NCBI GenBank assembly: GCA_965662735.1
Contig: CBFIIU010000010.1
Span: forward strand, 1 to 64,000
Direction: 5' to 3'
Origin: JAYODZ01 sp965662735
Lineage (GTDB): Bacteria > Pseudomonadota > Alphaproteobacteria > RS24
Length of the DNA: 64,000 bases
How positions within the stretch are numbered: the stretch's first letter is position 1; every line of letters begins with the position of its first letter. Shown here one piece after another: positions 8,444 to 16,040 of the stretch. Under the pieces are notes generated by a model, which was not told the DNA's origin, did not search any database, and saw only the letters and a list, made by a program, of their open reading frames with translations. Made by a program: the position numbers and the translations under genes.

Positions 8444-9112
8444 TCAATCAATAACGGCCAACCAGCAGTAATCGGCATATAATGACTGAGCTGAAAAGTT
8501 ACGTTTGGCGGCGTTTGCGGCGGCTCGGGCGCTGGTCAAAAGCGATGGGTCAGGGTGCACATGAAACAGTCGCAGCCAAGCCATTAACGCGGAGCGAGCC
8601 AGACGGGGTAGGCGTTGTAACTGTCCGAAATCAACGAGCATCAGCCTGCCAGAGGAGGAGGTGGCGTCGAGCGCTCGGGCAAAAGCATGAGGCCAGTCAG
8701 GTATCATGGACAAAGAATAGGAAAAGAAAACGCGGTCGAAGGCGGCGATGGCGAACATTTGTTTCTGGTCGAAATCAGTGGCGTCACCAACGGCCAGGGC
8801 GATGCGATGGTCGAGACCGGCGCGCGAGATATTGTCCCGCGCGGTTTTCAGCATTTCTGCTGAAATATCCATGCCATAGAAATGAGCATTCGGATACCGG
8901 CGCGCAGCGCGGATAAGGTTTCGTCCAGTGCCGCAACCGATTTCAAGCACATGCATATTGTCATCGGCCTGTAAAGTTTCAATGAGCCGGTCACGGCCCA
9001 GCAGATAGAATTTGCGCGTTAGGTCATAAATGTGACGTTGATAGCGATAAATACCATCCATCAACTGCGCTTCATTAGGCCTTTCAATTTTCACTTTGTT
9101 GTCCAAGCTCAT
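8444..9112 (-). CDS. btaB: BtaB: diacylglyceryl-homoserine N-methyltransferase
   Basis: 222-residue class I SAM methyltransferase: the SAM-binding loop VLEIGCGTGRN lies at 55-65, the acidic motif follows in FYGMDIS, and FDRVFFSYSLSMI is the post-I region. In Rhodobacter, BtaB trimethylates the homoserine amine of diacylglyceryl-homoserine to give the betaine lipid DGTS. Identification rests on length, family look and above all on the 4-bp ATGA overlap with btaA, which strongly couples their translation. It acts at the inner membrane face. Alone it would only be called a generic methyltransferase. Located in the putative islet. Confidence 0.8.
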   Translation of the reverse strand: MSLDNKVKIERPNEAQLMDGIYRYQRHIYDLTRKFYLLGRDRLIETLQADDNMHVLEIGCGTGRNLIRAARRYPNAHFYGMDISAEMLKTARDNISRAGLDHRIALAVGDATDFDQKQMFAIAAFDRVFFSYSLSMIPDWPHAFARALDATSSSGRLMLVDFGQLQRLPRLARSALMAWLRLFHVHPDPSLLTSARAAANAAKRNFSAQSLYADYCWLAVID

Positions 9113-10353
9113 CCATTAAACTCATAGACGTGAACCCCGCCGTAAATAGCAGCCCGATCATTAGCGGTGGCGGTTATTGATGCATCAGACAAATAGGTCC
9201 ACCGCGATAGAACTGCCTCATTGACCCTTCCCGGAAGTAAGGTCTCAAGATCAGCGGTTCGGAATACGACCCGAGCCCGTGGCGCCGCCGTCCGGGTGAC
9301 TTCGGCCCAGAGAGCATTTAATTGCGCGTCATTCATCCAATCCTGCGCGTCCAAAAATAAGAACGCGTTCAGCGCTCCGTCGCGTTCAACCGCGAGATGG
9401 TCATTCAACGAGCAATTATAGGCGCTGACCCGCTTGGCGCGTGTTTGCAGCATTTTGAAATGTTTGGCTGCCAGATAGGGCGGAACGGCTTTGGCGTCGT
9501 TGCCATCGTTTAAATATCGTTGTCCGAGTGCCTGTTGAGCGAAATAATTCTCGGCAATGGGGAAGTCGCAAAATAGTTTGCGGGTGCGATCGCGCAGCAC
9601 ATGCCGCACTATCCCACCCGTCGAGGCGGCCAGTGCATCATATTGCTGCGGCGGAATGCCAAGGCCGAATAGCGAAGCTTTATGGGCTGTCAGAAAGCGG
9701 ATGAGCCAATGGTCAAATACCGGCGCTATGTGGTGTTCAAAATAGGCCGCCTGCTGTTCGCGGTCGTTCATGTCGAGAAGCGGCGTCAGCTTGACGCCGA
9801 ACCGGCGGGAGATGAAATGCGCTAACCGAATAAAACGACCAAGCAAGCCATGCCGATAGACATTCATTTCAAATAACTCTCGGCGGCGGCGCCCCATCAG
9901 ATCACGCCCGCGCCAAAAAACCTGTTCGTGCGGTTTCAAATGTGGAGCGAGATATGCGTCAAAAATCCCTGCATTGGCTTTGCTGTCGGCTCGACCAAAA
10001 AAATGAAAGAATGTCTCATGGTCTGGACAGTGTTGCAGACCGAGTATTTTTAAATTTAACAAATGGATGTGATGGTGGTTGAGGTCTACTGCGATAACTT
10101 CTTTTGGGTCTGCTGTAAGATAGGATAGCGCATTGCACCCGCCCGAGCTGATGGTCAATATACGGGCTCCCTTTGATAGATTGAGAGCTTCCATGTCGAC
10201 AACGGGGTCTTCCCAAATTTGAGGATATACCAATCCGCTAAAAAGGCGTGTGAATACTCTTTCGGTTAGCCAATGTTTGCCGATCTTTTCTGACTGATGT
10301 GCAGCAAATCGAAGATTTTGTTTTGTACTTTGGATTTCACTAATCTGAGACAT
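9109..10353 (-). CDS. btaA: BtaA: SAM:diacylglycerol 3-amino-3-carboxypropyltransferase
   Basis: 414-residue DUF3419/BtaA protein. It moves the 3-amino-3-carboxypropyl group of SAM to diacylglycerol, the first step of betaine lipid (DGTS) synthesis, which in many marine and soil bacteria replaces phospholipids when phosphate is scarce. The family features are visible: FSGLVYPQIWEDP (38-50), the SAM-fold loop ILTISSGGCNAL (65-76) followed by AVDLN, and the C-terminal VVFRTADLETLLPGR with WTYL. The length equals that of characterised bacterial BtaA. It overlaps btaB by 4 bp. I looked for a PhoB box upstream and found none that is convincing, so phosphate control is not shown. Confidence 0.88.
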   Translation of the reverse strand: MSQISEIQSTKQNLRFAAHQSEKIGKHWLTERVFTRLFSGLVYPQIWEDPVVDMEALNLSKGARILTISSGGCNALSYLTADPKEVIAVDLNHHHIHLLNLKILGLQHCPDHETFFHFFGRADSKANAGIFDAYLAPHLKPHEQVFWRGRDLMGRRRRELFEMNVYRHGLLGRFIRLAHFISRRFGVKLTPLLDMNDREQQAAYFEHHIAPVFDHWLIRFLTAHKASLFGLGIPPQQYDALAASTGGIVRHVLRDRTRKLFCDFPIAENYFAQQALGQRYLNDGNDAKAVPPYLAAKHFKMLQTRAKRVSAYNCSLNDHLAVERDGALNAFLFLDAQDWMNDAQLNALWAEVTRTAAPRARVVFRTADLETLLPGRVNEAVLSRWTYLSDASITATANDRAAIYGGVHVYEFNG

Positions 10354-10950
10354 TTATAATTTTTACCATCTAATAATAATTTGGAGGATTAGTGGGGAGT
10401 TTTGTTTCAATTTTGTGATTACCTCCGCTCATCAGTAATTTTAAATAGGCAGCAGACCTACCGAGAGCCGCGAACGGGTTTTGATTTTTCAGTATTAGCG
10501 ACAACGATTTATCAGGTCCCTGAAAAAGGTCGTCGTGGCGCGTTACCCTTTGTGACACGGCTGAGCCTGAGTCTGCAGGAGGGCTTTATCGCTTGAGAAC
10601 CATGAGGATTGTTGGGTCTCTATGATGACAATATTAACATTGTGACGCGCGATTTTATTGTTACCGCAGTTCTTCAGCGTCAACACGCGCCTCGACGGCC
10701 ATTTAAGGTACGGGGTGTAAACTGGTTATAGTTCTGGTCTCTCGGCGGTTTCACTTTAGCGACATATTGGTTTATTAACGTTACTTATTATCCTCTTGCC
10801 TCTTCGATAATTTTAAGAGGGGAGAGTGCAATGTCGACATTATATCCGTAATGAGCTGGTATTCGTTGGCAACTGACACGAATGAGGGTAAGATATGTTG
10901 CACTCTAAGTTACTGTTAGTAAATAGTTTCTTAGGAGGGTGAGCGCATCA
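10354..10950. other. Gene-poor, possibly decayed region between btaA and tRNA-Arg
   Basis: About 600 bp with no supportable gene; by eye it is AT-richer than the flanks. Several short open stretches on the + strand look protein-like but lack starts and lie in different frames: one ends at 10596 with a tail RRGALPFVTRLSLSLQEGF, one covers about 10610-10728, and one hydrophobic stretch runs through about 10740-10850. This pattern suggests a decayed gene, but I do not recognise the family. The region must also hold the promoters of btaA (minus) and tRNA-Arg (plus). Confidence 0.4.
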
Positions 10951-11027
10951 GGCCCCGTAGCTCAACTGGATAGAGCGCGAGACTTCTAATCTTGAGGTTG
11001 CAGGTTCAAGTCCTGCCGGGGTCGCCA
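10951..11027 (+). tRNA. tRNA-Arg (anticodon TCT)
   Basis: A complete cloverleaf is drawn from the sequence: acceptor GGCCCCG/CGGGGTC (one G-T pair), D stem GCTC/GAGC, anticodon stem CGAGA/TCTTG with loop CTTCTAA (anticodon TCT, reads AGA/AGG), T stem GCAGG/CCTGC with loop TTCAAGT, discriminator G and encoded CCA. Its first 33 bases are repeated at 6956-6988, which marks it as the right edge of the putative islet. Confidence 0.95.
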
Positions 11028-11170
11028 CATGTGCTGGAGTCACAAATGTTGCGCATTAAGATCTGTGCCGTCCCAATTCGCCCCATACCTCTAGCTATTC
11101 TCGGTCACCCCCTTTTTTTGGCCCCTTTTTTGGCCCCTGTCGGCCTCTAGTGGCTCCTGACCGCGTTTAA

Positions 11171-12247
11171 TTATATGGGCTGGATATGGTCGGCGATACG
11201 TCCCGATTGGCAGAGCTCGGCAAATTGAGCGCCCAGTTCAGCACTCAGCGCAATGGATATATTCCATCGATAAATGCGCTCTTGTTCTTTTTTTGCATAG
11301 GTCACAAAATCCTGGCGGTCGGGAATGCGCTTGCCGGGCAGTGAACGCACGAATGTGCGGCTGGGTGCAATAAGGAGCGTATTGTCGAGCGCTCGACCAT
11401 CGCATTTGCGCCAGGGCATAAATTTCTCAAACCAGCGCCCCATCACATAGGGGTAAAAATGCGGATATAGGATGAGATCTTGCGAAGGGCGCATGAGCCT
11501 GCTGGGTACGGGGTGATAATCGAGCAAACCCCCGTCGCGATAAAGATGGTCTGGATCATCATCAAAGCGGATGCCATCCATATATACCGGGATACTGCCG
11601 GAAGCGGTGAGGGCTTTCGCAAAATTATCTTCTGTCAGAGGCTGAAGACGAGCGGGATAGTCGTCCTGCGCTTCGAACACGTTGTCAGCAAGGCGCGGAT
11701 CTACAAACAGCGTTCGTTCATAATCAGCAATATATTGGCGCCGGAGTGTTTTGAAAAAGCCGCTGGCCATTGCCCGTTTTTGTGCGCCGATATTGGTACT
11801 ATTCAGCCGACCATGGCATCGCACCGCCCCGCAGGCAAAACGATAGGCTGGATTGGCCAAAATCTCGCGCGCGCCGGCATTATCGGAGCCCAGAAGACCG
11901 GTGATTAAGGTGCGTGTCGCCGCAGAAATTTGTTCAGGAGTAATAGCGCCGCGATAGACCTGCGATGTGTAAGCTGTTACCAGCCGATCAATGGCGGTGC
12001 CGGGATCGGCTTGTGCGGCGGCGGCGAGCTTAAAGGCGCCAATGGATGTGCCGAAAAGTGTAATGGGTGAGGCGGTTTTGCGCTGGGGAAGCCATCTTGT
12101 GAAAATATATCGATCCAGCCCAGAAATGGCCAACCATTTGGCCGATCCGGAGGCACCGAATATGGCGGTGACCATGTCAGGAGAGAGGCCTTCAGTCTGA
12201 ATACGGCGCAAGGCGGTTGGCCCCGCGCGAAGCGTTAACAGCGACAT
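11171..12247 (-). CDS. Patatin-like phospholipase
   Basis: 358-residue protein with the patatin-family catalytic dyad: GTSIG (66-70) with nucleophile S68, and D238 in the DGG motif. GASGSAKW (31-38) forms the oxyanion-hole Gly-rich loop. Family members release fatty acids from phospholipids or neutral lipids. There is no signal peptide or membrane segment, so it is presumably cytoplasmic or peripheral. Its ATG lies 13 bp inside the end of the preceding PuuD-like gene, so the two are translationally coupled. Substrate and purpose of the pairing are unknown. Confidence 0.75.
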   Translation of the reverse strand: MSLLTLRAGPTALRRIQTEGLSPDMVTAIFGASGSAKWLAISGLDRYIFTRWLPQRKTASPITLFGTSIGAFKLAAAAQADPGTAIDRLVTAYTSQVYRGAITPEQISAATRTLITGLLGSDNAGAREILANPAYRFACGAVRCHGRLNSTNIGAQKRAMASGFFKTLRRQYIADYERTLFVDPRLADNVFEAQDDYPARLQPLTEDNFAKALTASGSIPVYMDGIRFDDDPDHLYRDGGLLDYHPVPSRLMRPSQDLILYPHFYPYVMGRWFEKFMPWRKCDGRALDNTLLIAPSRTFVRSLPGKRIPDRQDFVTYAKKEQERIYRWNISIALSAELGAQFAELCQSGRIADHIQPI

Positions 12248-12999
12248 TGACGCCGCTCCTGCATGGCGCGATCAAACGCTCTGAACAAGGGCTCAGACAC
12301 ATGGTTCTCACCCGTTTGGTGTTCGGGGTGCCACTGCACGCCGATCGCAAATGGGTGGTTTGGAACCGATAGAGCTTCAATGATGCCGTCGGGGGCGCGC
12401 GCTTCCACATGCAACCCGGCACCCAGCGCATCGACCGCTTGACGATGCAGGCTATTGACCTGCACGGTCGGACTTTGAAGTATTTCGCGAAGGCGTCCCT
12501 CATGCGAGAGGGTTATTTCATGGCGCGCCGCATGTCGCGCGTCGAAACAATCAATCTCGGGCATGCGATGATCAAGACAATTGGCACATTCATGGGCTGC
12601 TGCAATCAAGCTCCCACCAAGATGGACATTTAATTCCTGCATGCCGCGACAAATTCCGAGCAAGGGTAAATCATTGGCCAAAGCATACTCAATTAAGGCG
12701 AAACTGGTGAGGTCTCGGGAGTCCTCATAAGGCTCGTGGGCAGGGGTGCGTTCCACACCATAATGATGCGGGTCGATATTCGAGCGCCCGCCCGTGAGCA
12801 GTAATCCATCCATCAGCGATAGAGCCGGCAGGAGATCTTGTAGGTCTTGATCAGGTAGAAGATTGGGGATCAAAATAGGGCAGGCGGAGGTGTAGCGCTG
12901 GATCGCTTGTAAATAAGGGGTGTTGACCGTGTGGCCGACCCCCGTCTCATGTTGACGAATGTTACACAGAATTCCAACAATGGGAGAGGGTTTTGTCAT
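12235..12999 (-). CDS. Gamma-glutamyl-GABA hydrolase-like class I glutamine amidotransferase (PuuD family)
   Basis: 254-residue peptidase C26 protein. The catalytic triad is clear: C117 in LGICRGMQ, H224 and E226 in GVQWHPE. TGGRSNIDP (69-77) is the family's oxyanion strand region. PuuD hydrolyses gamma-glutamyl-GABA in putrescine catabolism; relatives hydrolyse other gamma-glutamyl compounds. No other Puu genes are nearby, so the substrate is open. The gene is first in a two-gene unit with the patatin-like lipase and is divergent from the Sel1 gene across about 100 bp. Confidence 0.78.
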   Translation of the reverse strand: MTKPSPIVGILCNIRQHETGVGHTVNTPYLQAIQRYTSACPILIPNLLPDQDLQDLLPALSLMDGLLLTGGRSNIDPHHYGVERTPAHEPYEDSRDLTSFALIEYALANDLPLLGICRGMQELNVHLGGSLIAAAHECANCLDHRMPEIDCFDARHAARHEITLSHEGRLREILQSPTVQVNSLHRQAVDALGAGLHVEARAPDGIIEALSVPNHPFAIGVQWHPEHQTGENHVSEPLFRAFDRAMQERRQCRC

Positions 13000-13100
13000 A
13001 TGTGCAGATCATCTAACTGGACAAATTGTGAACGCGTTATACCTTATAACAAAGTTTGAGCGTTACGCGATACTTACCTACATAGCGGAGTGACAGATAA

Positions 13101-13733
13101 ATGAACAGATCAGTTTTTAGCGTCTTAGTCAGTGCATCATTAAGTTTCGTCATATGGTCTGGGAATGTGACCCAGTCGCGCGCGGCAGAGCCAACACCGT
13201 CTGCCCCCGTATTTAGCGAGGAGGAAGGCCATAAATTATATCGCAGTGGTCTATATCCAGAAGCTATTCAACATTGGGAGAAAGCTGCAGAGTTAGGGGA
13301 TGCCGGCGCCGCGTTCCGGCTCGGTGAAGAATATTTCGATGCCAAAGTGGTGGACCGCGATCTTGAGCGCGTGCTCCGATATTGGCAGCAATCCGCCGCA
13401 GGACAAGATCCGCGCGGCATTACGGATTTGGCGGGGCTATATGATTATGGCAATGGCGTTTCCCCCGACCGACAAAAAGCTGCTGAGCTATATGCAGCCG
13501 CCGCGAAAATGGGTTTTCCTGCGGCGATGTTTAATATCGCGGCGATGCTTGAAGTCGGCGAAGAGGTCGAGAAAGACGTTGTTGAGGCTTATAAATATTA
13601 TGTTCTCGCTGGGCGCAATGGGTTTGCGCCCTTCACCAAGCCGGCAATTGAATCGTTGAAGAAAAATATGTCGTCGGAGCAGGTACAAGAAGGCGATCGT
13701 CGTGTGCGTGAGTTCAAGGCCGCGAAGAACTGA
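13101..13733 (+). CDS. Exported Sel1-repeat protein
   Basis: 210 residues. A Sec signal peptide (about 1-29, ending SRA-AEP) is followed by TPR-like Sel1 repeats between about 45 and 185 (EAIQHWEKAAELGDAGAAFRL, LRYWQQSAAG..., KAAELYAAAAKMGFPAAMFN, EAYKYYVLAGRNG). Such solenoids bind partner proteins and in alphaproteobacteria act in envelope or exopolysaccharide regulation. No catalytic domain is present. A GGAG lies about 12 bases before the ATG. It is monocistronic, with metC convergent 17 bp away. Specific partner unknown. Confidence 0.75.
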   Translation: MNRSVFSVLVSASLSFVIWSGNVTQSRAAEPTPSAPVFSEEEGHKLYRSGLYPEAIQHWEKAAELGDAGAAFRLGEEYFDAKVVDRDLERVLRYWQQSAAGQDPRGITDLAGLYDYGNGVSPDRQKAAELYAAAAKMGFPAAMFNIAAMLEVGEEVEKDVVEAYKYYVLAGRNGFAPFTKPAIESLKKNMSSEQVQEGDRRVREFKAAKN

Positions 13734-13750
13734 TTTAGTTTCGGTGTCTT

Positions 13751-14908
13751 TCAGGGTTTCAAATACCCCGCGCGCTCAAACCCAGCCAACAGATCGGCTT
13801 TGAGGTCGTCAATGTTTTCAAGGCCAATGTGAAGGCGAAGGATTTGTCCTTCTTTCTGCCAAGGGCTTGCCGTGCGATGTGGCTCGACGGGAAGGACTAA
13901 GCTCTCATAACCGCCCCAGCTATACCCCATCGCAAATAACTCCAGGTGATCAAGCATGTTTGCGAGGGCTTCCTCGGAAATGGGGTCGAGGATCACGCTA
14001 AATAATCCGGATGCGCCCGAAAAATCTCGTTGCCATAAAGCGTGATCGGGGTGGTTGGGACGCGCGGGATATAAAACATCCCGGACAAAGGGAAATGGTG
14101 CCAGCCAATCGGCCATCGCCAAGGCGGAGATTTCATGCTGTTTCAAACGGGCCGATAGGCTGCGCATGCCGCGCAATGCGAGATAACAATCATCGGGCCC
14201 TGCGGTTAATCCCAACAGACCATGCGTTCGCTTGACGGTGCTCGCTAATTTTTCATGCGTGGTCACTGTCCCAAGCAGTGCGTCGGCATGGCCGACAATA
14301 TATTTTGTTGCGGACTGAATGGAAATATCTGCCCCGAGGGCAAGCGGCTTACAAAAATAGGGACTGGCCCAAGTGTTGTCGACAGCAAGAAGAATGTCAT
14401 GTTGATGGCACTGTTGCGCCAGCGCTGGAATATCTTGAACTTCAAAGGTTAAAGAACCAGGACTTTCCGCAAAACATAAGCGGGTCGTATCCCGAAGCAG
14501 TTGCGTGAAATTATCTGCGGAGGCGCGCGGATCGTAGTAACTGACCTCAATGTTCATTTTGTTTAACAGCCCATCCGCCAAGTGACGCGTGGGCTCATAG
14601 GCTGTGTCGACGATTAAAACATGATCGCCGGCACTTAGCGTTGACAGAAAGGCGAGTGAAATGGCGCTGACACCGGACGGGCACAGAGCCGTGTAAGCGC
14701 CCCCTTCAAGTTCGGTAATCGCATCTTGTAAACTGGAGCTGGTGGGGGTTGCGCGGCGGCCATAAGTGTAAGGTTTGTGTTTACGCCCTCTTAACTCATC
14801 CAGCGTATCATAGATAATCGTTGAGGCACGATAGACAGGGGTATTAACCGCGCCATAATGCGCCTGATGGTCGCGTCCGAGATGTGATAGTTTAGTTTCG
14901 TCTTTCAC
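13751..14908 (-). CDS. metC: Cystathionine beta-lyase
   Basis: 385-residue PLP enzyme of the Cys/Met metabolism family. It cleaves cystathionine to homocysteine, pyruvate and ammonia in methionine synthesis. K202 in SIQSATKY is the Schiff-base lysine; D177 in AVDNTWASP contacts the PLP nitrogen. The N-terminus (TPVYRASTIIYDT...YGRRATPT) and the C-terminal SWGGYESL with RLHIGLEN are of the alphaproteobacterial MetC type rather than gamma-synthase. The start is GTG at 14908 with a purine-rich AAGGGA upstream. It is divergent from the aap operon across 64 bp. Gamma-lyase activity toward methionine cannot be excluded. Confidence 0.85.
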   Translation of the reverse strand: MKDETKLSHLGRDHQAHYGAVNTPVYRASTIIYDTLDELRGRKHKPYTYGRRATPTSSSLQDAITELEGGAYTALCPSGVSAISLAFLSTLSAGDHVLIVDTAYEPTRHLADGLLNKMNIEVSYYDPRASADNFTQLLRDTTRLCFAESPGSLTFEVQDIPALAQQCHQHDILLAVDNTWASPYFCKPLALGADISIQSATKYIVGHADALLGTVTTHEKLASTVKRTHGLLGLTAGPDDCYLALRGMRSLSARLKQHEISALAMADWLAPFPFVRDVLYPARPNHPDHALWQRDFSGASGLFSVILDPISEEALANMLDHLELFAMGYSWGGYESLVLPVEPHRTASPWQKEGQILRLHIGLENIDDLKADLLAGFERAGYLKP

Positions 14909-14972
14909 GGCTCTTCCCTTCTCCTGCCAACAGGGTTAGCATGTCGGTCTTCTCATTCACAAGGAGCATTTT

Positions 14973-16028
14973 ATGATAGGGATTTCGTTTCCAACCTATG
15001 AGTTCCAACCTATGCGTTTGTTGAGTGTTTGTGGTGTTATGGTGTTTTTGATGGCGCTGGGTTCGCCGCTGCGCGCAGATGAAACACTTTCGCAGGTGAA
15101 AGCGCGTGGCTATGTTGTCTGCGGTGTAAGCCAAGGCCTGCCGGGCTTCTCCAACCCTGATGATAAAGGGAATTGGAGCGGTATTGATGTTGATGTGTGT
15201 CGTGCCGTCGCGGCAGCGATTTTTGCAGATGACAGCAAAGTAAAATATTCGCCCTTATCGAATAAAGAACGATTTGCCGCGCTTCAATCGGGCGAGGTTG
15301 ATCTTTTGTCGCGCAATACAACCTGGTCGATGCATCGCGATACAGCGCTCGGCCTCGATTTTACCGGCGTTAACTATTACGACGGGCAGGGGTTTATGGT
15401 GCGGCGCGATCTTGGGGTCAGTAGCGTCAACCAACTCGATGGCGCGTCTTTATGTGTCAATTTGGGAACCACCACAGAGCTGAATGCCGCCGACTATTTT
15501 AAATCGCGCGGCATGAGCTATGAAATCATTACCTTTGAAAAGGCGGATGAGACGGTCGCTGCATATAATGCGGGGCGCTGTGATGCCTACACGACAGACC
15601 AGTCTGGTCTCTACGCACAGCGACTGAAATTAACAGACCCTAACGCGCATATGGTTCTGCCTGAAATTATTTCAAAAGAACCCCTTGGGCCGGTCGTTCG
15701 TCAGGGGGACTCGCAATGGGCCGATATTGTTCGTTGGTCGCTTTACGCCATGATTGCGGCAGAGGAACTTGGGGTGACCTCGCAAAATATCGATGAAAAA
15801 GCCAATCTCGATAATCCAGATATTAAGCGCCTGGTTGGTCTTGATGGCACCTTTGGCCAAAATTTAAACATTGAACCCCGTTGGGCCTATTACATTGTCA
15901 AGCAAGTGGGTAATTATGAAGAGAGCTTCGAGCGCAATGTTGGCGTGCATACGCCGCTTGGGATTGCCCGCGGCGTTAATGCCTTATGGACAAAGGGTGG
16001 ATTGCATTACGCGCCCCCCATTCGGTAG
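14973..16028 (+). CDS. aapJ: General L-amino acid ABC transporter, periplasmic binding protein
   Basis: 351-residue solute-binding protein of the AapJ/BztA type, family 3. A signal peptide ends at about LRA-DE (residue 36); the long N-terminal region begins at the ATG with AAGGAG upstream, though a second ATG 39 bp later would give a more usual signal length. Mature features: GYVVCGVSQGLPGFS, WSGIDVDVCRAVAAAIFGD-like helix, and DAYTTDQSGLYAQR. It captures a broad range of L-amino acids for the downstream permeases. First gene of aapJQMP; the order and the long permeases support Aap/Bzt rather than a narrow glutamine system. Confidence 0.9.
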   Translation: MIGISFPTYEFQPMRLLSVCGVMVFLMALGSPLRADETLSQVKARGYVVCGVSQGLPGFSNPDDKGNWSGIDVDVCRAVAAAIFADDSKVKYSPLSNKERFAALQSGEVDLLSRNTTWSMHRDTALGLDFTGVNYYDGQGFMVRRDLGVSSVNQLDGASLCVNLGTTTELNAADYFKSRGMSYEIITFEKADETVAAYNAGRCDAYTTDQSGLYAQRLKLTDPNAHMVLPEIISKEPLGPVVRQGDSQWADIVRWSLYAMIAAEELGVTSQNIDEKANLDNPDIKRLVGLDGTFGQNLNIEPRWAYYIVKQVGNYEESFERNVGVHTPLGIARGVNALWTKGGLHYAPPIR

Positions 16029-16040
16029 GCAGTTCTTCGA

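Larger units (their letters stand above)
6989..10983. mobile_element. Putative tRNA-Arg-associated islet (integrase-less)
   Basis: About 4 kb lies between two 33-bp direct repeats that correspond to the 5' half of tRNA-Arg(UCU). The left copy is truncated, the right one continues into a complete tRNA. This is what an insertion into the anticodon-loop region leaves when the element carries a replacement 5' half. Cargo is a GST-like gene and the btaA-btaB operon, all on the minus strand. No integrase, excisionase or transposase remains. A chromosomal duplication of half a tRNA by another route is the alternative. Confidence 0.4.

Noticed and set aside
8482..8916. 144-codon open frame on the + strand opposite btaB
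   Set aside because: Very Arg-rich translation, antisense to a well-supported overlapping btaAB pair.
10540..10570. PhoB box upstream of btaA (TGTCA-like half site)
   Set aside because: Only one half site resembles the consensus; the 11-bp-spaced partner does not, and it is about 200 bp from the start codon.
11108..11141. Repeated T-run/GGCCCC pattern after tRNA-Arg
   Set aside because: Short low-complexity duplication without a stable hairpin; it could be a leftover of an element 3' of the tRNA, but nothing supports a specific call.
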